DNA of 64,000 nucleotides from Prevotellaceae bacterium KH2P17 (GTDB lineage Bacteria > Bacteroidota > Bacteroidia > Bacteroidales > Bacteroidaceae). The translations under genes were made by a program, and so were the position numbers. The notes beneath the pieces are model-generated. The model saw only the letters and a list, made by a program, of their open reading frames with translations, had not been told where the DNA came from and did no database searches. Numbering within the stretch: position 1 is the first letter of the stretch; every line of letters begins with the position of its first letter. Location: NCBI GenBank assembly GCA_900199655.1, contig FZRE01000001.1, positions 62,001 through 126,000 on the forward strand, written 5' to 3'. Below, piece after piece: positions 38,838 to 48,215 of this stretch.

Positions 38838-39284
38838 ATGAAATTAAATACTTTAAAGCCAGCAGAGGGCTCTACTCATTCACGTCGTCGTATTGGCCGC
38901 GGTCCGGGCTCCGGACTGGGTGGTACCTCTACACGTGGTCACAAGGGTGCAAAAGCTCGGTCTGGTTATAAGAGAAAGATTGGATTTGAAGGTGGTCAGA
39001 TGCCATTGCAGCGTCGTGTACCGAAGTCTGGTTTCAAGAACATCAACCATAAGGAGTACTTCGTAGTCAATCTTTCTACTCTCCAGAAACTTGCTGAGGA
39101 AAAGAACCTCACCAAGATAGGAATAGCCGAACTGGTTAGCGCCGGCTTTACCAATGGCAAGGAGCTCGTTAAAGTTCTGGGCAACGGAGAGTTGAAAGCC
39201 AAACTTGAAGTTGAAGCCAACGCTTTCTCAAAGACTGCCGATGAAGCTATAAAGGCAGTAGGTGGTAACACAACTATAATCTAA
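38838..39284 (+). CDS. rplO: 50S ribosomal protein L15
   Basis: L15 is a late-assembly 50S protein. The 148 residues contain the Gly/Arg-rich start GRGPGSGLGGTSTRGHKGAK and GFEGGQMPLQRRVPKSGF. It is only four bp before secY. Confidence 0.98.
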   Translation: MKLNTLKPAEGSTHSRRRIGRGPGSGLGGTSTRGHKGAKARSGYKRKIGFEGGQMPLQRRVPKSGFKNINHKEYFVVNLSTLQKLAEEKNLTKIGIAELVSAGFTNGKELVKVLGNGELKAKLEVEANAFSKTADEAIKAVGGNTTII

Positions 39285-39288
39285 GTAA

Positions 39289-40626
39289 ATGAAAAAGTTT
39301 ATTGAGACACTGAAGAACTGTTGGAAGATTGAGGACTTGCGCCAGCGCCTCCTTATTACTCTTCTGTTTACGGCTATCTACCGTTTCGGATCGTTCGTGG
39401 TACTTCCCGGTATCAACCCGAGCATGTTGGAGAAACTGCAGTCGCAAACCTCTGGTGGCCTTATGTCACTGTTGGACATGTTTTCCGGTGGAGCATTTTC
39501 CAATGCGTCAATCTTTGCACTTGGAATTATGCCTTACATCTCAGCTTCTATCGTTATGCAGCTTCTCGCCGTTGCTGTGCCTTATTTCCAAAAGATGCAG
39601 CGCGAGGGCGAGAGTGGCCGTAAGAAAATCAACTGGTACACACGTGTCCTGACTATAGCTATTCTGCTTTTTCAGGCTCCGTCATACCTTATCAACCTCA
39701 AGATGCAGGCAAGCCAGGCTTTGGCTTCCGGCATCTCGTGGTCGGTATTCATGATTCCCGCAACGGTCATTCTGGCAGCAGGCAGTATGTTCATTCTGTG
39801 GCTCGGCGAGCGCATTACAGATAAAGGTGTTGGAAATGGAATCTCGCTTATCATTATGATAGGTATTATTGCGCGTCTGCCCCAGGCTTTCATGCAGGAA
39901 GCAAGTTCCCGCTTGAACGCTATCATTGGAGGCGGTCTTGTGATGTTCATAGTCGAGATTCTTATCCTCTATGCAGTTGTTTGTGCATCCATTCTTCTGG
40001 TGCAGGGAACACGCAAGGTACCTGTTCAGTATGCCAAGCGTCTCGTTGGCAACAAGCAGTATGGTGGTGCTCGCCAGTATATTCCGCTCAAACTGTTCGC
40101 AGCAAACGTAATGCCTATCATCTTTGCCCAGGCGCTGATGTTCATTCCGTTGGCTATCGTGCAGTATCAGAGCGAGAACGCAAGCTGGGTTGTGCGCAAT
40201 CTGATGGATAACCGCAGTCTGCTGTACAATGTAATCTATGTAATTCTGGTAATAGCATTTACCTATTTTTACACGGCCATTACATTGAACCCCACCCAGA
40301 TGGCTGAGGACATGAAGCGCAACAATGGATTTATCCCTGGCGTAAAGCCGGGCAAGGACACGGCAGAGTACATCGATACCGTTATGACTCGCATTACTTT
40401 CCCAGGTTCACTCTTCATAGCCTTCATCGCCATTATGCCGGCTCTCGCAGGACTGCTGAATGTTCAGCAGGGCTTCTCACAGTTCTTCGGAGGTACATCG
40501 TTGCTGATTCTTGTCGGAGTTGTCATCGATACCCTCCAGCAGATAGAGAGTCACCTGTTGATGCGTCACTACGACGGTCTGCTGAATTCTGGCCACACTC
40601 GCAGCGGAGCAGTGTCAGCATATTAG
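39289..40626 (+). CDS. secY: Sec translocon channel subunit SecY
   Basis: SecY is the membrane channel for protein export and insertion. The 445-residue protein has ten predicted transmembrane helices, the plug region after SGGLMSLLDMFSGGAFSNAS, and the cytosolic loops QREGESGRKKINWYTR and the later VPVQYAKRLVGNKQYGG. It is translated close behind rplO and before map, as in many Bacteroidota. Confidence 0.98.
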   Translation: MKKFIETLKNCWKIEDLRQRLLITLLFTAIYRFGSFVVLPGINPSMLEKLQSQTSGGLMSLLDMFSGGAFSNASIFALGIMPYISASIVMQLLAVAVPYFQKMQREGESGRKKINWYTRVLTIAILLFQAPSYLINLKMQASQALASGISWSVFMIPATVILAAGSMFILWLGERITDKGVGNGISLIIMIGIIARLPQAFMQEASSRLNAIIGGGLVMFIVEILILYAVVCASILLVQGTRKVPVQYAKRLVGNKQYGGARQYIPLKLFAANVMPIIFAQALMFIPLAIVQYQSENASWVVRNLMDNRSLLYNVIYVILVIAFTYFYTAITLNPTQMAEDMKRNNGFIPGVKPGKDTAEYIDTVMTRITFPGSLFIAFIAIMPALAGLLNVQQGFSQFFGGTSLLILVGVVIDTLQQIESHLLMRHYDGLLNSGHTRSGAVSAY

Positions 40627-40640
40627 TCTGTTCTTACAGA

Positions 40641-41441
40641 ATGAATATATTTCTGAAGACAGAAGATGAAATCAACCTGATGCGCAAGGCTAACCGACTC
40701 GTCGGCTCAACACTTGCAGAATTAGGAAAACATATCAAACCAGGTGTAACGACTCTCCAACTGGATAAGATTGCAGAGGAGTTTATACGCGACCATGGGG
40801 CTACCCCTACGTTCAAAAACTTCCCCAATCCTTTTGGAGGGCCTTTCCCCGCAAGTATCTGCACCTCCGTAAATGAGGTTGTGGTTCACGGGATTCCCGA
40901 TGACAAGACGGTACTAAAGGAAGGAGACATCATCTCCATTGACTGTGGTATGTTGCTTGATGGATACAATGGCGACAGTTGCTACACGTTCTATGTGGGC
41001 GAGGTTGCCCCGAAGATAAAACAACTCCTCAGTACCACCAAGGAAAGTCTGTACAAGGGAATTGAGCAAGCTCTCGCTGGCCGGCACATTGGTGATATAG
41101 GTGCTGCTGTACAGGAGCATTGTGAAAAAAATGGTTATGGGGTTGTCAGGGAACTGACAGGCCACGGCATCGGTAAAGAGATGCACGAGCCTCCGCAGAT
41201 TCCCAATTATGGCACACGTGGCAACGGCGTTATGCTCAAGGCAGGAATGTGCATTGCCATTGAGCCAATGATAACCTTGGGCGACCGCAAGGTCTGGATG
41301 TTACCCGATAAGTGGGGAATCGTAACCCGCGACGGCAAGCCAGCAGCCCATTACGAGCATACCATTGCCATACACCGAGGGCGCGCCGAGATTTTATCTA
41401 CGTTTGAAGAAATAGAACATTTAGAAAGAGTAAACAATTAA
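40641..41441 (+). CDS. map: type I methionine aminopeptidase
   Basis: Removes the N-terminal Met of new proteins. All metal ligands are visible in the 266 residues: two Asp in [19 protein letters not shown], His in [14 protein letters not shown], Glu in [11 protein letters not shown] and Glu in HYEHTIAIH. The substrate-side His in VVHGIPDD is also present. It has no N-terminal extension. It is placed between secY and infA. Confidence 0.97.
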   Translation: MNIFLKTEDEINLMRKANRLVGSTLAELGKHIKPGVTTLQLDKIAEEFIRDHGATPTFKNFPNPFGGPFPASICTSVNEVVVHGIPDDKTVLKEGDIISIDCGMLLDGYNGDSCYTFYVGEVAPKIKQLLSTTKESLYKGIEQALAGRHIGDIGAAVQEHCEKNGYGVVRELTGHGIGKEMHEPPQIPNYGTRGNGVMLKAGMCIAIEPMITLGDRKVWMLPDKWGIVTRDGKPAAHYEHTIAIHRGRAEILSTFEEIEHLERVNN

Positions 41442-41443
41442 TT

Positions 41444-41662
41444 ATGGCAAAACAATCCGCTATAGAGCAAGACGGAACAATCATAGAGAGCCTCTCTAAT
41501 GCGATGTTCCGCGTAGAGCTTGAAAATGGGATCCAGATTATAGCGCATATCTCTGGTAAAATGAGAATGCACTACATTAAAATTCTGCCCGGAGACAAGG
41601 TAAAGGTCGAGATGAGCCCTTATGACCTGACTAAAGGCAGAATTGTGTTCAGATACAAATAA
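41444..41662 (+). CDS. infA: translation initiation factor IF-1
   Basis: IF-1 occupies the 30S A site during initiation. The 72-residue OB-fold protein contains [20 protein letters not shown] and [20 protein letters not shown], and ends with the expected [13 protein letters not shown]. It is two bp after map. Confidence 0.98.
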   Translation: MAKQSAIEQDGTIIESLSNAMFRVELENGIQIIAHISGKMRMHYIKILPGDKVKVEMSPYDLTKGRIVFRYK

Positions 41663-41685
41663 ATCAATTTATATATCTTATAGAT

Positions 41686-41802
41686 ATGAAAACAAGAGCA
41701 TCTTTAAAGAAGCGTACTCCCGACTGCAAAATCGTTCGTCGCAAGGGTCGTCTGTTCGTTATCAACAAGAAGAACCCTAAGTTCAAATTGCGTCAGGGCT
41801 AA
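41686..41802 (+). CDS. rpmJ: 50S ribosomal protein L36, zinc-free form
   Basis: A 38-codon gene between infA and rpsM. The product starts [20 protein letters not shown] and ends PKFKLRQG. It keeps only one Cys and lacks the zinc-binding Cys3His set of the common form, so it is the zinc-independent type. Confidence 0.95.
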   Translation: MKTRASLKKRTPDCKIVRRKGRLFVINKKNPKFKLRQG

Positions 41803-41846
41803 AGGTTAAAAATATGTAAATGGCAAGCTACGCGAAAAAATATGCT

Positions 41847-41854
41847 TACCTTTG
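41847..41854 (+). promoter_or_regulatory. internal -7 element before rpsM
   Basis: TACCTTTG in the 108-bp rpmJ-rpsM gap, 56 bp before the rpsM ATG. No clear -33 box. It could give the alpha part (rpsM-rplQ) its own transcription. Confidence 0.5.
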
Positions 41855-41910
41855 CATGCTTTTTAGCACGTACTAAACATTATTTTTTTATTTATTTTCT
41901 CAATTAACAA

Positions 41911-42291
41911 ATGGCAATAAGAATTGTTGGAGTAGATTTGCCCCAGAATAAGCGTGGCGAAATCGCATTGACCTATATCTATGGTATAGGTCGAAGTAGT
42001 TCAGCAAAGATATTGGATGAAGCCGGCGTGAGCCGAGACCTGAAGGTCAGCGAGTGGACTGACGACCAGGCAGCTAAAATCCGTGAAATTATCGGCGCTG
42101 GATTCAAAGTTGAAGGTGATCTCCGTTCAGAGATCCAGTTAAACATCAAGCGCCTCATGGATATCGGTTGCTACCGTGGCGTCCGTCATCGTAATGGTCT
42201 TCCCGTTCGTGGACAGAGTACAAAGAACAATGCTCGCACCCGCAAGGGTAAGAAGAAGACTGTTGCTAATAAGAAGAAGGCTACTAAGTAA
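41911..42291 (+). CDS. rpsM: 30S ribosomal protein S13
   Basis: S13 bridges the 30S head to the 50S subunit. The 126 residues contain [20 protein letters not shown], the helix-two-turn-helix region, and the C-terminal tail [20 protein letters not shown]. An 87-bp gap separates it from rpsK. Confidence 0.98.
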   Translation: MAIRIVGVDLPQNKRGEIALTYIYGIGRSSSAKILDEAGVSRDLKVSEWTDDQAAKIREIIGAGFKVEGDLRSEIQLNIKRLMDIGCYRGVRHRNGLPVRGQSTKNNARTRKGKKKTVANKKKATK

Positions 42292-42378
42292 AATTTAGTT
42301 GAGGGTTGATGGTAGAGAGTTCATGGTGTGAACCAATAACTTTAGACTTTAGGCCTCTGACTTAAAACTAAAAAGATT

Positions 42379-42768
42379 ATGGCAAAAAAATCAGCAACAT
42401 CAAAGAAGAGAAATGTTAAGGTTGACGCTATCGGACAGCTTCATGTCCACAGCTCGTTTAACAACATTATAGTATCGCTTGCCAACAACGAGGGTCAGGT
42501 TATCTCTTGGTCTTCTGCCGGCAAGATGGGTTTCCGTGGTTCCAAGAAGAACACTCCGTACGCAGCTCAGATGGCTGCCGAGGATTGTGCCAAGGTAGCT
42601 TTCGACCTGGGTCTCCGTAAGGTAAAGGCCTATGTCAAGGGTCCGGGCAACGGTCGTGAGAGTGCTATCCGCGCCATCCACGGTGCAGGCATCGAGGTAA
42701 CCGAAATCGTTGACGTTACCCCGTTACCGCACAATGGCTGCCGTCCTCCCAAGCGCCGCCGCGTATAA
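42379..42768 (+). CDS. rpsK: 30S ribosomal protein S11
   Basis: S11 forms part of the 30S platform by the E site. The 129 residues contain [35 protein letters not shown] and the ending [13 protein letters not shown]. Confidence 0.98.
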   Translation: MAKKSATSKKRNVKVDAIGQLHVHSSFNNIIVSLANNEGQVISWSSAGKMGFRGSKKNTPYAAQMAAEDCAKVAFDLGLRKVKAYVKGPGNGRESAIRAIHGAGIEVTEIVDVTPLPHNGCRPPKRRRV

Positions 42769-42842
42769 CCGTAAGAGTTAACAGCGTAGAGTTAACCGCT
42801 AGCTCTTGCAGATAAAAATCAAAAAAGAACATTTATTTTATT

Positions 42843-43448
42843 ATGGCTAAGTATATAGGTCCGAAATCTAAAATTGCACGCCGGTTTGGTGAACCCATCT
42901 TCGGCGCCGACAAAGTTTTGTCCAAGAGAAACTTCCCTCCTGGACAGCATGGCAACAACCGCCGCAGAAAGCAATCTGAGTACGGTGTCATGTTGGCAGA
43001 GAAGCAGAAAGCTAAGTACACCTACGGTGTGCTGGAGCGTCAGTTCCGTAATATGTTCGAAAAGGCAGCCAAGGCTTCGGGCATTACCGGCGAGGTTCTC
43101 CTCCAGAATTTGGAGTGCCGTCTCGACAATGTCGTGTTCCGTCTTGGTATTGCTCCTACCCGTGCCGCTGCCCGTCAGATGGTAGGCCACAAGCATATCG
43201 TAGTAGATGGCCAGGTAGTTAACATTCCTTCGTATTCAGTTAAGCCAGGTCAGATTGTAGGTGTACGCGAGAAGGCCAAGTCTCTCGAGGTAATTCAGGC
43301 AGCTCTGGCAGGTTTCAACCACAGCAAGTATCCATGGCTCGAATGGGATGACAATGCAAAATGCGGCAAGTTCCTGCACAAGCCCGAACGTGCTGACATC
43401 CCTGAGAACATTAAGGAACAGTTAATCGTTGAGTTGTACTCTAAATAA
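42843..43448 (+). CDS. rpsD: 30S ribosomal protein S4
   Basis: S4 nucleates 30S body assembly and in E. coli represses the alpha operon. The 201 residues include [20 protein letters not shown] and the S4 domain [20 protein letters not shown], with [20 protein letters not shown]. No zinc Cys cluster is present. Confidence 0.98.
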   Translation: MAKYIGPKSKIARRFGEPIFGADKVLSKRNFPPGQHGNNRRRKQSEYGVMLAEKQKAKYTYGVLERQFRNMFEKAAKASGITGEVLLQNLECRLDNVVFRLGIAPTRAAARQMVGHKHIVVDGQVVNIPSYSVKPGQIVGVREKAKSLEVIQAALAGFNHSKYPWLEWDDNAKCGKFLHKPERADIPENIKEQLIVELYSK

Positions 43449-43460
43449 ATCATTAAATTA

Positions 43461-44453
43461 ATGGCGATATTAGCATTTCAAAAACCTGATAAAGTAGTAA
43501 TGCTGGAGGCTAATGACCATTTCGGCAAGTTCGAATTCCGTCCTCTTGAGCCTGGCTTCGGTGTTACCATCGGTAACTCCCTGCGCCGCATTCTCCTTTC
43601 ATCACTTGAGGGCTTTGCCATCAACACCATCCGTATAGGCGGTGTTGAGCATGAGTTCTCGTCAGTGCCTGGTGTAAAGGAAGATGTTACCAACATTATC
43701 TTGAATCTGAAGCAAGTTCGGTTCAAGAAAGTAGTAGAAGAATTCGAGAACGAGAAAGTTAGTATCACCGTAGAGAACGCTACAGAGTTCAAAGCCGGTG
43801 ATATAGGCAAGTATTTGACTGGATTTGAAGTGTTAAATCCTGATTTGGTGATTTGTCATTTAGACTCCAAAGCATCTATGCAGATTGACCTTACCATCAA
43901 CAAGGGCCGTGGCTACGTTCCCGCTGATGAGAACCGCGAATTCTGCAACGATGTCAACGTAATTCCAATCGATTCCATCTACACCCCAATCCGTAACGTA
44001 AAGTACGCTGTTGAGCCCTATCGTGTTGAACAGAAGACCGACTACGACAAGCTCGTCATCGAGGTTACTACGGATGGTTCCATTCATCCCAAAGATGCAC
44101 TGAAGGAGGCAGCCAAAATCCTCATCTATCATTTCATGTTGTTCTCCGACGAGAAGATTACGCTTGAGAACTCCGACCAGGAGGGCAACCAGGAATTTGA
44201 CGAGGAGGTACTGCACATGCGCCAGCTACTGAAGACCAAGTTGGTAGACATGAATCTCAGCGTTCGTGCCCTCAACTGTCTCAAGGCAGCCGATGTAGAG
44301 ACGCTGGGCGACCTCGTACAGTACAACAAGACCGACCTCCTGAAGTTCCGCAACTTTGGTAAGAAATCGCTCTCAGAGCTTGATGATTTGCTCGAGGGTC
44401 TGAATCTGTCGTTTGGAACCGACATTTCAAAGTATAAACTGGACAAAGAATAA
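43461..44453 (+). CDS. rpoA: DNA-directed RNA polymerase subunit alpha
   Basis: Alpha dimerises to start core assembly and its C-terminal domain contacts DNA and activators. The 330 residues show the N-terminal domain ([20 protein letters not shown]) and the C-terminal domain ([36 protein letters not shown]) joined by an acidic linker. Standard position between rpsD and rplQ. Confidence 0.98.
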   Translation: MAILAFQKPDKVVMLEANDHFGKFEFRPLEPGFGVTIGNSLRRILLSSLEGFAINTIRIGGVEHEFSSVPGVKEDVTNIILNLKQVRFKKVVEEFENEKVSITVENATEFKAGDIGKYLTGFEVLNPDLVICHLDSKASMQIDLTINKGRGYVPADENREFCNDVNVIPIDSIYTPIRNVKYAVEPYRVEQKTDYDKLVIEVTTDGSIHPKDALKEAAKILIYHFMLFSDEKITLENSDQEGNQEFDEEVLHMRQLLKTKLVDMNLSVRALNCLKAADVETLGDLVQYNKTDLLKFRNFGKKSLSELDDLLEGLNLSFGTDISKYKLDKE

Positions 44454-44476
44454 GTCCACAAAAGTAAAAAACAAGA

Positions 44477-45025
44477 ATGAGACACAATAAGAAATTCAAC
44501 CACCTGGGTCGTACTGCATCTCACCGTAGCGCCATGCTTGCTAACATGGCCATCTCGCTGATTGTGCACAAAAGAATCACTACGACCCTCGCCAAGGCAA
44601 AAGCCTTGAAGAAGTATGTAGAGCCTCTGATCACACGCTCAAAGAAAGATGACACCAACAGCCGCCGTGTTGTATTCCGTTATCTGCAGAACAAGGAAGC
44701 TGTTAAAGAGTTGTTTGGAGAGGTTGCAGCAAAGGTGGCTGACCGTCCCGGAGGCTACACGCGCATCATTAAACTCGGCCTGCGTCAGGGCGACGCTGCT
44801 CCCATAGCTTTCATCGAGCTTGTAGACTTCGATGAGAACATGGCCAAGGCACCCAAGGCTGAGAAGAAGACACGCCGTAGCCGTCGTTCCACTAAGCCCG
44901 CTGCAGCCGAAGAGGCCGCCAAGGCTGCCGAGGCTCCCGCTAAGGAAGCACCGGTTACAGAGGCTCCCGTACAGGAGGCTCCGGCTGCAGAAGCTCCCGC
45001 AGAGGAAGCTCCCAAGGCTGAATAA
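44477..45025 (+). CDS. rplQ: 50S ribosomal protein L17 with long C-terminal extension
   Basis: L17 sits near the tunnel exit. The first 125 or so residues are a normal L17 ([40 protein letters not shown]). The total of 182 residues includes a tail of roughly 55, first basic ([11 protein letters not shown]), then repeats of EAPxxEAP. Such low-complexity tails occur in Bacteroidota L17 but their role is unknown. Last gene of the cluster, followed by a terminator. Confidence 0.97.
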   Translation: MRHNKKFNHLGRTASHRSAMLANMAISLIVHKRITTTLAKAKALKKYVEPLITRSKKDDTNSRRVVFRYLQNKEAVKELFGEVAAKVADRPGGYTRIIKLGLRQGDAAPIAFIELVDFDENMAKAPKAEKKTRRSRRSTKPAAAEEAAKAAEAPAKEAPVTEAPVQEAPAAEAPAEEAPKAE

Positions 45026-45050
45026 TCGTTTGATTAATATCACTCGCAAT

Positions 45051-45082
45051 AAAGCGCTTCACTTAGGTGAGGCGCTTTTTTT
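45051..45082 (+). terminator. terminator of the ribosomal supercluster
   Basis: AAAGCGC-TTCAC pairs with GTGA-GGCGCTTT, followed by a run of seven T residues. A convincing intrinsic terminator 25 bp after rplQ. Confidence 0.85.
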
Positions 45083-45157
45083 GTGTCCGGTAGTTCTACC
45101 CGTTTCTCCTACCAGCTGCCGCTTTTACCCTTGGCATTAAATAAGCTGACCGTTTGC

Positions 45158-45188
45158 TTGGCTATGTAACTGTTTTTAGTTACTTTTG
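45158..45188 (+). promoter_or_regulatory. promoter of the HicB-like gene
   Basis: TTG (45158-45160), 20 bp, TACTTTTG (45181-45188). The transcript would have a leader of about 105 bases containing a 15-codon frame (ATG at 45243) that ends just before the HicB ribosome binding site. Confidence 0.6.
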
Positions 45189-45302
45189 GAGGTCTGTATG
45201 TAGTGTGCCATGCCTCGGCCAATATCATCAAGGGGTACGTGATGAAGCAAGTTCACACTTATTTGAAAGCTAACGGATATATTCATTAAGGAGGAAACGA
45301 TT

Positions 45303-45644
45303 ATGGGAACAATGACTTACAAGGGATATACGGGCAGCGTTGATTACAGCGAAGCTGACAACTGCCTTTACGGCAAAGTGCTGGGCATGAACAAGGACGC
45401 CATCACCTACGAGGGGCGCGATGTAAACGAATTGCGCAACGACTTCCAGGCAGCCGTAGACGATTATCTCGACAGCTGCCGTGCCAGCGGTGTGGAACCT
45501 CGTAAACCTTACAGCGGGAGTCTCAATGTGCGCCTCACGCCCGAGATTCACAGCCGTATCGCGATGCTGGCACAGCAGGCCGGTACCACCATCAACGGCT
45601 ACATACGCCAAACTTTGGCCAAGGCCGTAGGCCTTTCGCTTTAG
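45303..45644 (+). CDS. HicB-family antitoxin-like protein, orphan
   Basis: The 113-residue protein combines a HicB-type N-terminal fold (YKGYTGSVDYSEADNCLYGK, ITYEGRDVNELRNDFQAAVD) with a C-terminal ribbon-helix-helix (SLNVRLTPEIHSRIAMLAQQ then AGTTINGYIRQTLAKAV) that would bind DNA. HicB normally neutralises the HicA mRNA interferase, but no hicA frame is visible on either side. The short frame just upstream ends NIIKGYVMKQVHTYLKANGY and could be the end of a decayed partner, though it does not match HicA. A strong TAAGGAGG at 45287-45294 precedes it. Confidence 0.8.
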   Translation: MGTMTYKGYTGSVDYSEADNCLYGKVLGMNKDAITYEGRDVNELRNDFQAAVDDYLDSCRASGVEPRKPYSGSLNVRLTPEIHSRIAMLAQQAGTTINGYIRQTLAKAVGLSL

Positions 45645-45673
45645 CGCCACCGCTTGTTTGGCAATGCGGAACG

Positions 45674-45718
45674 GAGCCGGGAGAACAATAGCAGCAGTTC
45701 TCCCGGCTCTTCTTTTTT
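45674..45718 (+). terminator. terminator after the HicB-like gene
   Basis: GAGCCGGGAGAAC (45674-45686) pairs perfectly with GTTCTCCCGGCTC (45697-45709), followed by TTCTTTTTT. Confidence 0.9.
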
Positions 45719-45860
45719 ATTGTTTGCAGTTCCGCTTGCGGCCGAAGCGCTGCCCCGTCTGCAGCCTCCGTTCTCATTTCCGTATGCAAAGAGTTAAGAG
45801 AGATGTGGTAAAGCGGGGTGCGGGGGAGGGTGCAACCATTACCCAATACACATCATCCTG

Positions 45861-45930
45861 GATCTTTTGACACTTGTCGCACGGTCGTGCGACAAGTGTC
45901 AAAAGATCGTGCGACAGGTGTCGAAAGTTC
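45861..45930. repeat. palindromic element copy B
   Basis: A perfect 23-bp inverted repeat (45861-45883 with 45886-45908) with only two bases between the arms; the arm reads GATCTTTTGACACTTGTCGC followed by ACG. It is followed by a further half unit (GTGCGACAGGTGTCGAAAGT, then TC) that has the same core as copies A and C. It lies between two convergent genes. Confidence 0.9.
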
Positions 45931-45954
45931 CAAGAGCTATCCTTCTGCACCGCG

Positions 45955-45996
45955 AAAAAGCCGGTATAACGCCCCAGGAGAGGCTGTTATACCGGC
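45955..45996 (-). terminator. terminator of the TonB-type outer-membrane protein gene
   Basis: On the minus strand GCCGGTATAAC pairs perfectly with GTTATACCGGC (45996-45986 with 45970-45960), followed by five T residues (45959-45955). It is about 20 bp after the stop codon. Confidence 0.85.
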
Positions 45997-46017
45997 AGAG
46001 AGAGATTTGGTTTGGGT

Positions 46018-48066
46018 TTATTTCTTGAACCTCGACGTGTCTACCTCGGTGTGCTTTTGCTCCTTGAAACCGCCGAAGCTGTAGGTGAAGCTGATGCCGA
46101 AGGTGCGGTAACAGGCAAAGTTCATGGTCAGGTGCTGCCCTTTATAATCCACGCGCGGGTTAATCGTGGCCGTGCGGAAGATGTCGTTGCAGAACAGCTT
46201 GAGCGTGGCTTTCTGCTTGCAGAAGCGGTAACGCAGCCCCAGGTTCAGGTATCCGGACCCCGGCAGGTCGTAAGTGGCCTGGTTGGCCTTGGAATGTATC
46301 ATGCCATCTGCAGTGAGTACGATGTCCGGCCGGCGTGAGAGGGTGAAGGTGTTGCGCATTGTTGCCATGACGTAAGCCACGCTGCGGTCGAGCGAGAGGT
46401 CGTGAAAATCGTCGTCCTTCTCGCGCATCCACACGCCGATTAGCGTGAGTCGGGAGTCGAGCCAGCGGCCTATCTTGAAGGGCGCCGACGCCTGCAGGCC
46501 CGCCTGCTGCTGGTAGTTGAAGTTCAGGTACCGGTACTCAATGGTCAAACGGTCGGCCCGTTGGTAGGGTGCCTGTATGAAGTAATCTCTCGTATGCTTG
46601 AACCAAGCCACGAACTGGTACTTACTGCGGAGAATGTAGACCGCCTGCGCCTGGTATTCTACCGATGGTTTGAGCTGCGGGTTGCCCGTTATCTCGTTGT
46701 AACCGCCGTTGCTGTAGGTAACAAAGTTGTTCATTGCCCAGTATTCGGGATATGCCTTGTCGCTGCTGAGTCCGAACTGCAGCACGTGTCCCTGTGCGGG
46801 CAGCCACGTCAGGTTGAGGGTGGGAAAGAGGTCCCACCTGTGCCACAGCGGGGAGTGGTAATACTCCGCAGCCAGCGAGGCGTCCATCATGAGCTTGGCG
46901 GAGAAGTTCTTGTTCAGGCCGAAGTACGCGTTCACGTTGTCCTCGCGCTGGCTTACGCGGTCGCCGGTGCCGGCCGTCAGCTGGCTGCTGTTGTCGTGGC
47001 TGGTGGTGTAAGTGGTGCCGTAATTGATGCCCCAGCCGTGCTTCAGCTTGTGTTCTTGGGCGATGAAGAACTTCCAGCGGTTAATGCGCTGGCTGTTGGT
47101 AATCTCGTAGTTCAGGGTTCCTGTGGGCAGCGTGCTCGCCAGCCACTGTGTTTCGGGGTTGTGATAGTAGGTGAGCTCGGCGCCAGCTTTCAGTCCGAAG
47201 GGCGACTGATAGTCGAGCCTCACGTTGTGCAACCAGTCGGATGAGCGGATGCGGAAGTCGGCTTCGATGGTTCCGCTCACATCCTGTCGGCTGTTGTCCT
47301 TTTCGTAGTTGCCGCTGTAAACAAGGCTCAGGCGGTGGTCCTTGGCGATGTTGTAGTCAATGCCGAGCCTGAAGTTGTCGCCATGAGAGCGGTAGCGGGA
47401 AACCTCGCGGGTGCTGATGTCGTGGGTGGTGCCGTCGTTCAGGGTGTGCAGAGAGGTCTCATCGGTAACGCCGAAGTCCTTGCCGTGGCTGTGTTTCCAC
47501 ATGAAGTCCACCGCCCACGGCCCCTTGTTGTAGAGCAGCGAGGCGCGTTCGCCGAAGTTGGCCGTGTGCTCCTGGTTCCACGCCAGGTTCACCTCGCCCT
47601 GCAGCGCGGCCTTGTTGTCGGTCTGGTGCTTCAGTTTCACGTTGATGACTGCACCCCGCAGCTGGTAGCGGGCAGGTGCATTGTACAGTACCTCCACTTT
47701 GTCTATACGCCCGGCAGGCATGGCCCGCAGCGTGGTGTAGAGTTGTTCGGCCGTCATGGTGGTAACTTTGCCGTCGAAGATGATGTTCACCGGCCGCCCC
47801 GAGAGCAACAGGCTCTCTCCCTGCTCCGTCACTCCGGGCAGCTCCTTCAGGGCTTCGTACACGTTGTCTATGGCTTTCTGCTCCACCATTCGCGGCAGGT
47901 CGTATATCATGGCGCTGCCTTCAACCTTCACCATCGGGCGTTCTCCCTTCACCAGCACATCGGGCAGGGTGTGTATAATGCTGTCCATGCGCAGCGAGTC
48001 GGCCTCCTGTGCCCATGCCGCCGTGCAGCAACAGGCGAGGGTAAAACAAACTATAACTTTCTTCAT
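46018..48066 (-). CDS. TonB-dependent-receptor-like outer membrane beta-barrel protein
   Basis: A 682-residue outer-membrane protein with a signal peptide (MKKVIVCFTLACCCTAAWAQ). Residues of about 30-150 form a plug-like domain (GERPMVKVEGSAMIYDLPRM, GRPVNIIFDGKVTTMTAEQL, MPAGRIDKVEVLYNAPARYQ), and the rest is a barrel of the OMP_b-brl_3 type, ending in the aromatic-rich strand TFGISFTYSFGGFKEQK. It lacks an N-terminal carboxypeptidase-like domain and no SusD partner is present, so it is not a standard polysaccharide-utilisation SusC. It is divergent from a sensor kinase/regulator pair, 149 bp away, which may control it. The substrate is unknown. Confidence 0.85.
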   Translation of the reverse strand: MKKVIVCFTLACCCTAAWAQEADSLRMDSIIHTLPDVLVKGERPMVKVEGSAMIYDLPRMVEQKAIDNVYEALKELPGVTEQGESLLLSGRPVNIIFDGKVTTMTAEQLYTTLRAMPAGRIDKVEVLYNAPARYQLRGAVINVKLKHQTDNKAALQGEVNLAWNQEHTANFGERASLLYNKGPWAVDFMWKHSHGKDFGVTDETSLHTLNDGTTHDISTREVSRYRSHGDNFRLGIDYNIAKDHRLSLVYSGNYEKDNSRQDVSGTIEADFRIRSSDWLHNVRLDYQSPFGLKAGAELTYYHNPETQWLASTLPTGTLNYEITNSQRINRWKFFIAQEHKLKHGWGINYGTTYTTSHDNSSQLTAGTGDRVSQREDNVNAYFGLNKNFSAKLMMDASLAAEYYHSPLWHRWDLFPTLNLTWLPAQGHVLQFGLSSDKAYPEYWAMNNFVTYSNGGYNEITGNPQLKPSVEYQAQAVYILRSKYQFVAWFKHTRDYFIQAPYQRADRLTIEYRYLNFNYQQQAGLQASAPFKIGRWLDSRLTLIGVWMREKDDDFHDLSLDRSVAYVMATMRNTFTLSRRPDIVLTADGMIHSKANQATYDLPGSGYLNLGLRYRFCKQKATLKLFCNDIFRTATINPRVDYKGQHLTMNFACYRTFGISFTYSFGGFKEQKHTEVDTSRFKK

Positions 48067-48097
48067 AACGCTTCTTGTTGGTGTTGTTTCGTTGCTG

Positions 48098-48105
48098 CAA
48101 AGTTA
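48098..48105 (-). promoter_or_regulatory. -7 element of the outer-membrane protein gene
   Basis: TAACTTTG on the minus strand, 31 bp before the ATG at 48066. The -33 region (TTTCGG near 48125-48129) is close to, but not at, consensus. Confidence 0.55.
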
Positions 48106-48203
48106 CGACCAAATAGGTTTAGGCCGAAAGTTTTACGCTTATATAGTGTTAAGAGAAGTGTTATTTAGTCTTATCATATCACCTGCCGAAACCGAAAAAC
48201 AAC

Positions 48204-48211
48204 TATCTTTG
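48204..48211 (+). promoter_or_regulatory. -7-like element at the sensor kinase start
   Basis: TATCTTTG ends four bases before the ATG at 48216. If used, the mRNA would be essentially leaderless. No -33 box is seen at the right distance, so it may be fortuitous. Confidence 0.4.
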
Positions 48212-48215
48212 CAGC

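Larger units (their letters stand above)
45645..46017. other. convergent intergenic region with two terminators and palindrome copy B
   Basis: No gene. It contains the HicB terminator (45674-45718), palindromic element copy B (45861-45930) and the terminator of the minus-strand outer-membrane gene (45955-45996). Short open frames crossing it are accounted for by these structures. Confidence 0.7.

Noticed and set aside
45195..45287. HicA toxin remnant upstream of hicB
   Set aside because: The frame ending NIIKGYVMKQVHTYLKANGY has the right place but does not show the HicA glycine-His core, so it was not called.
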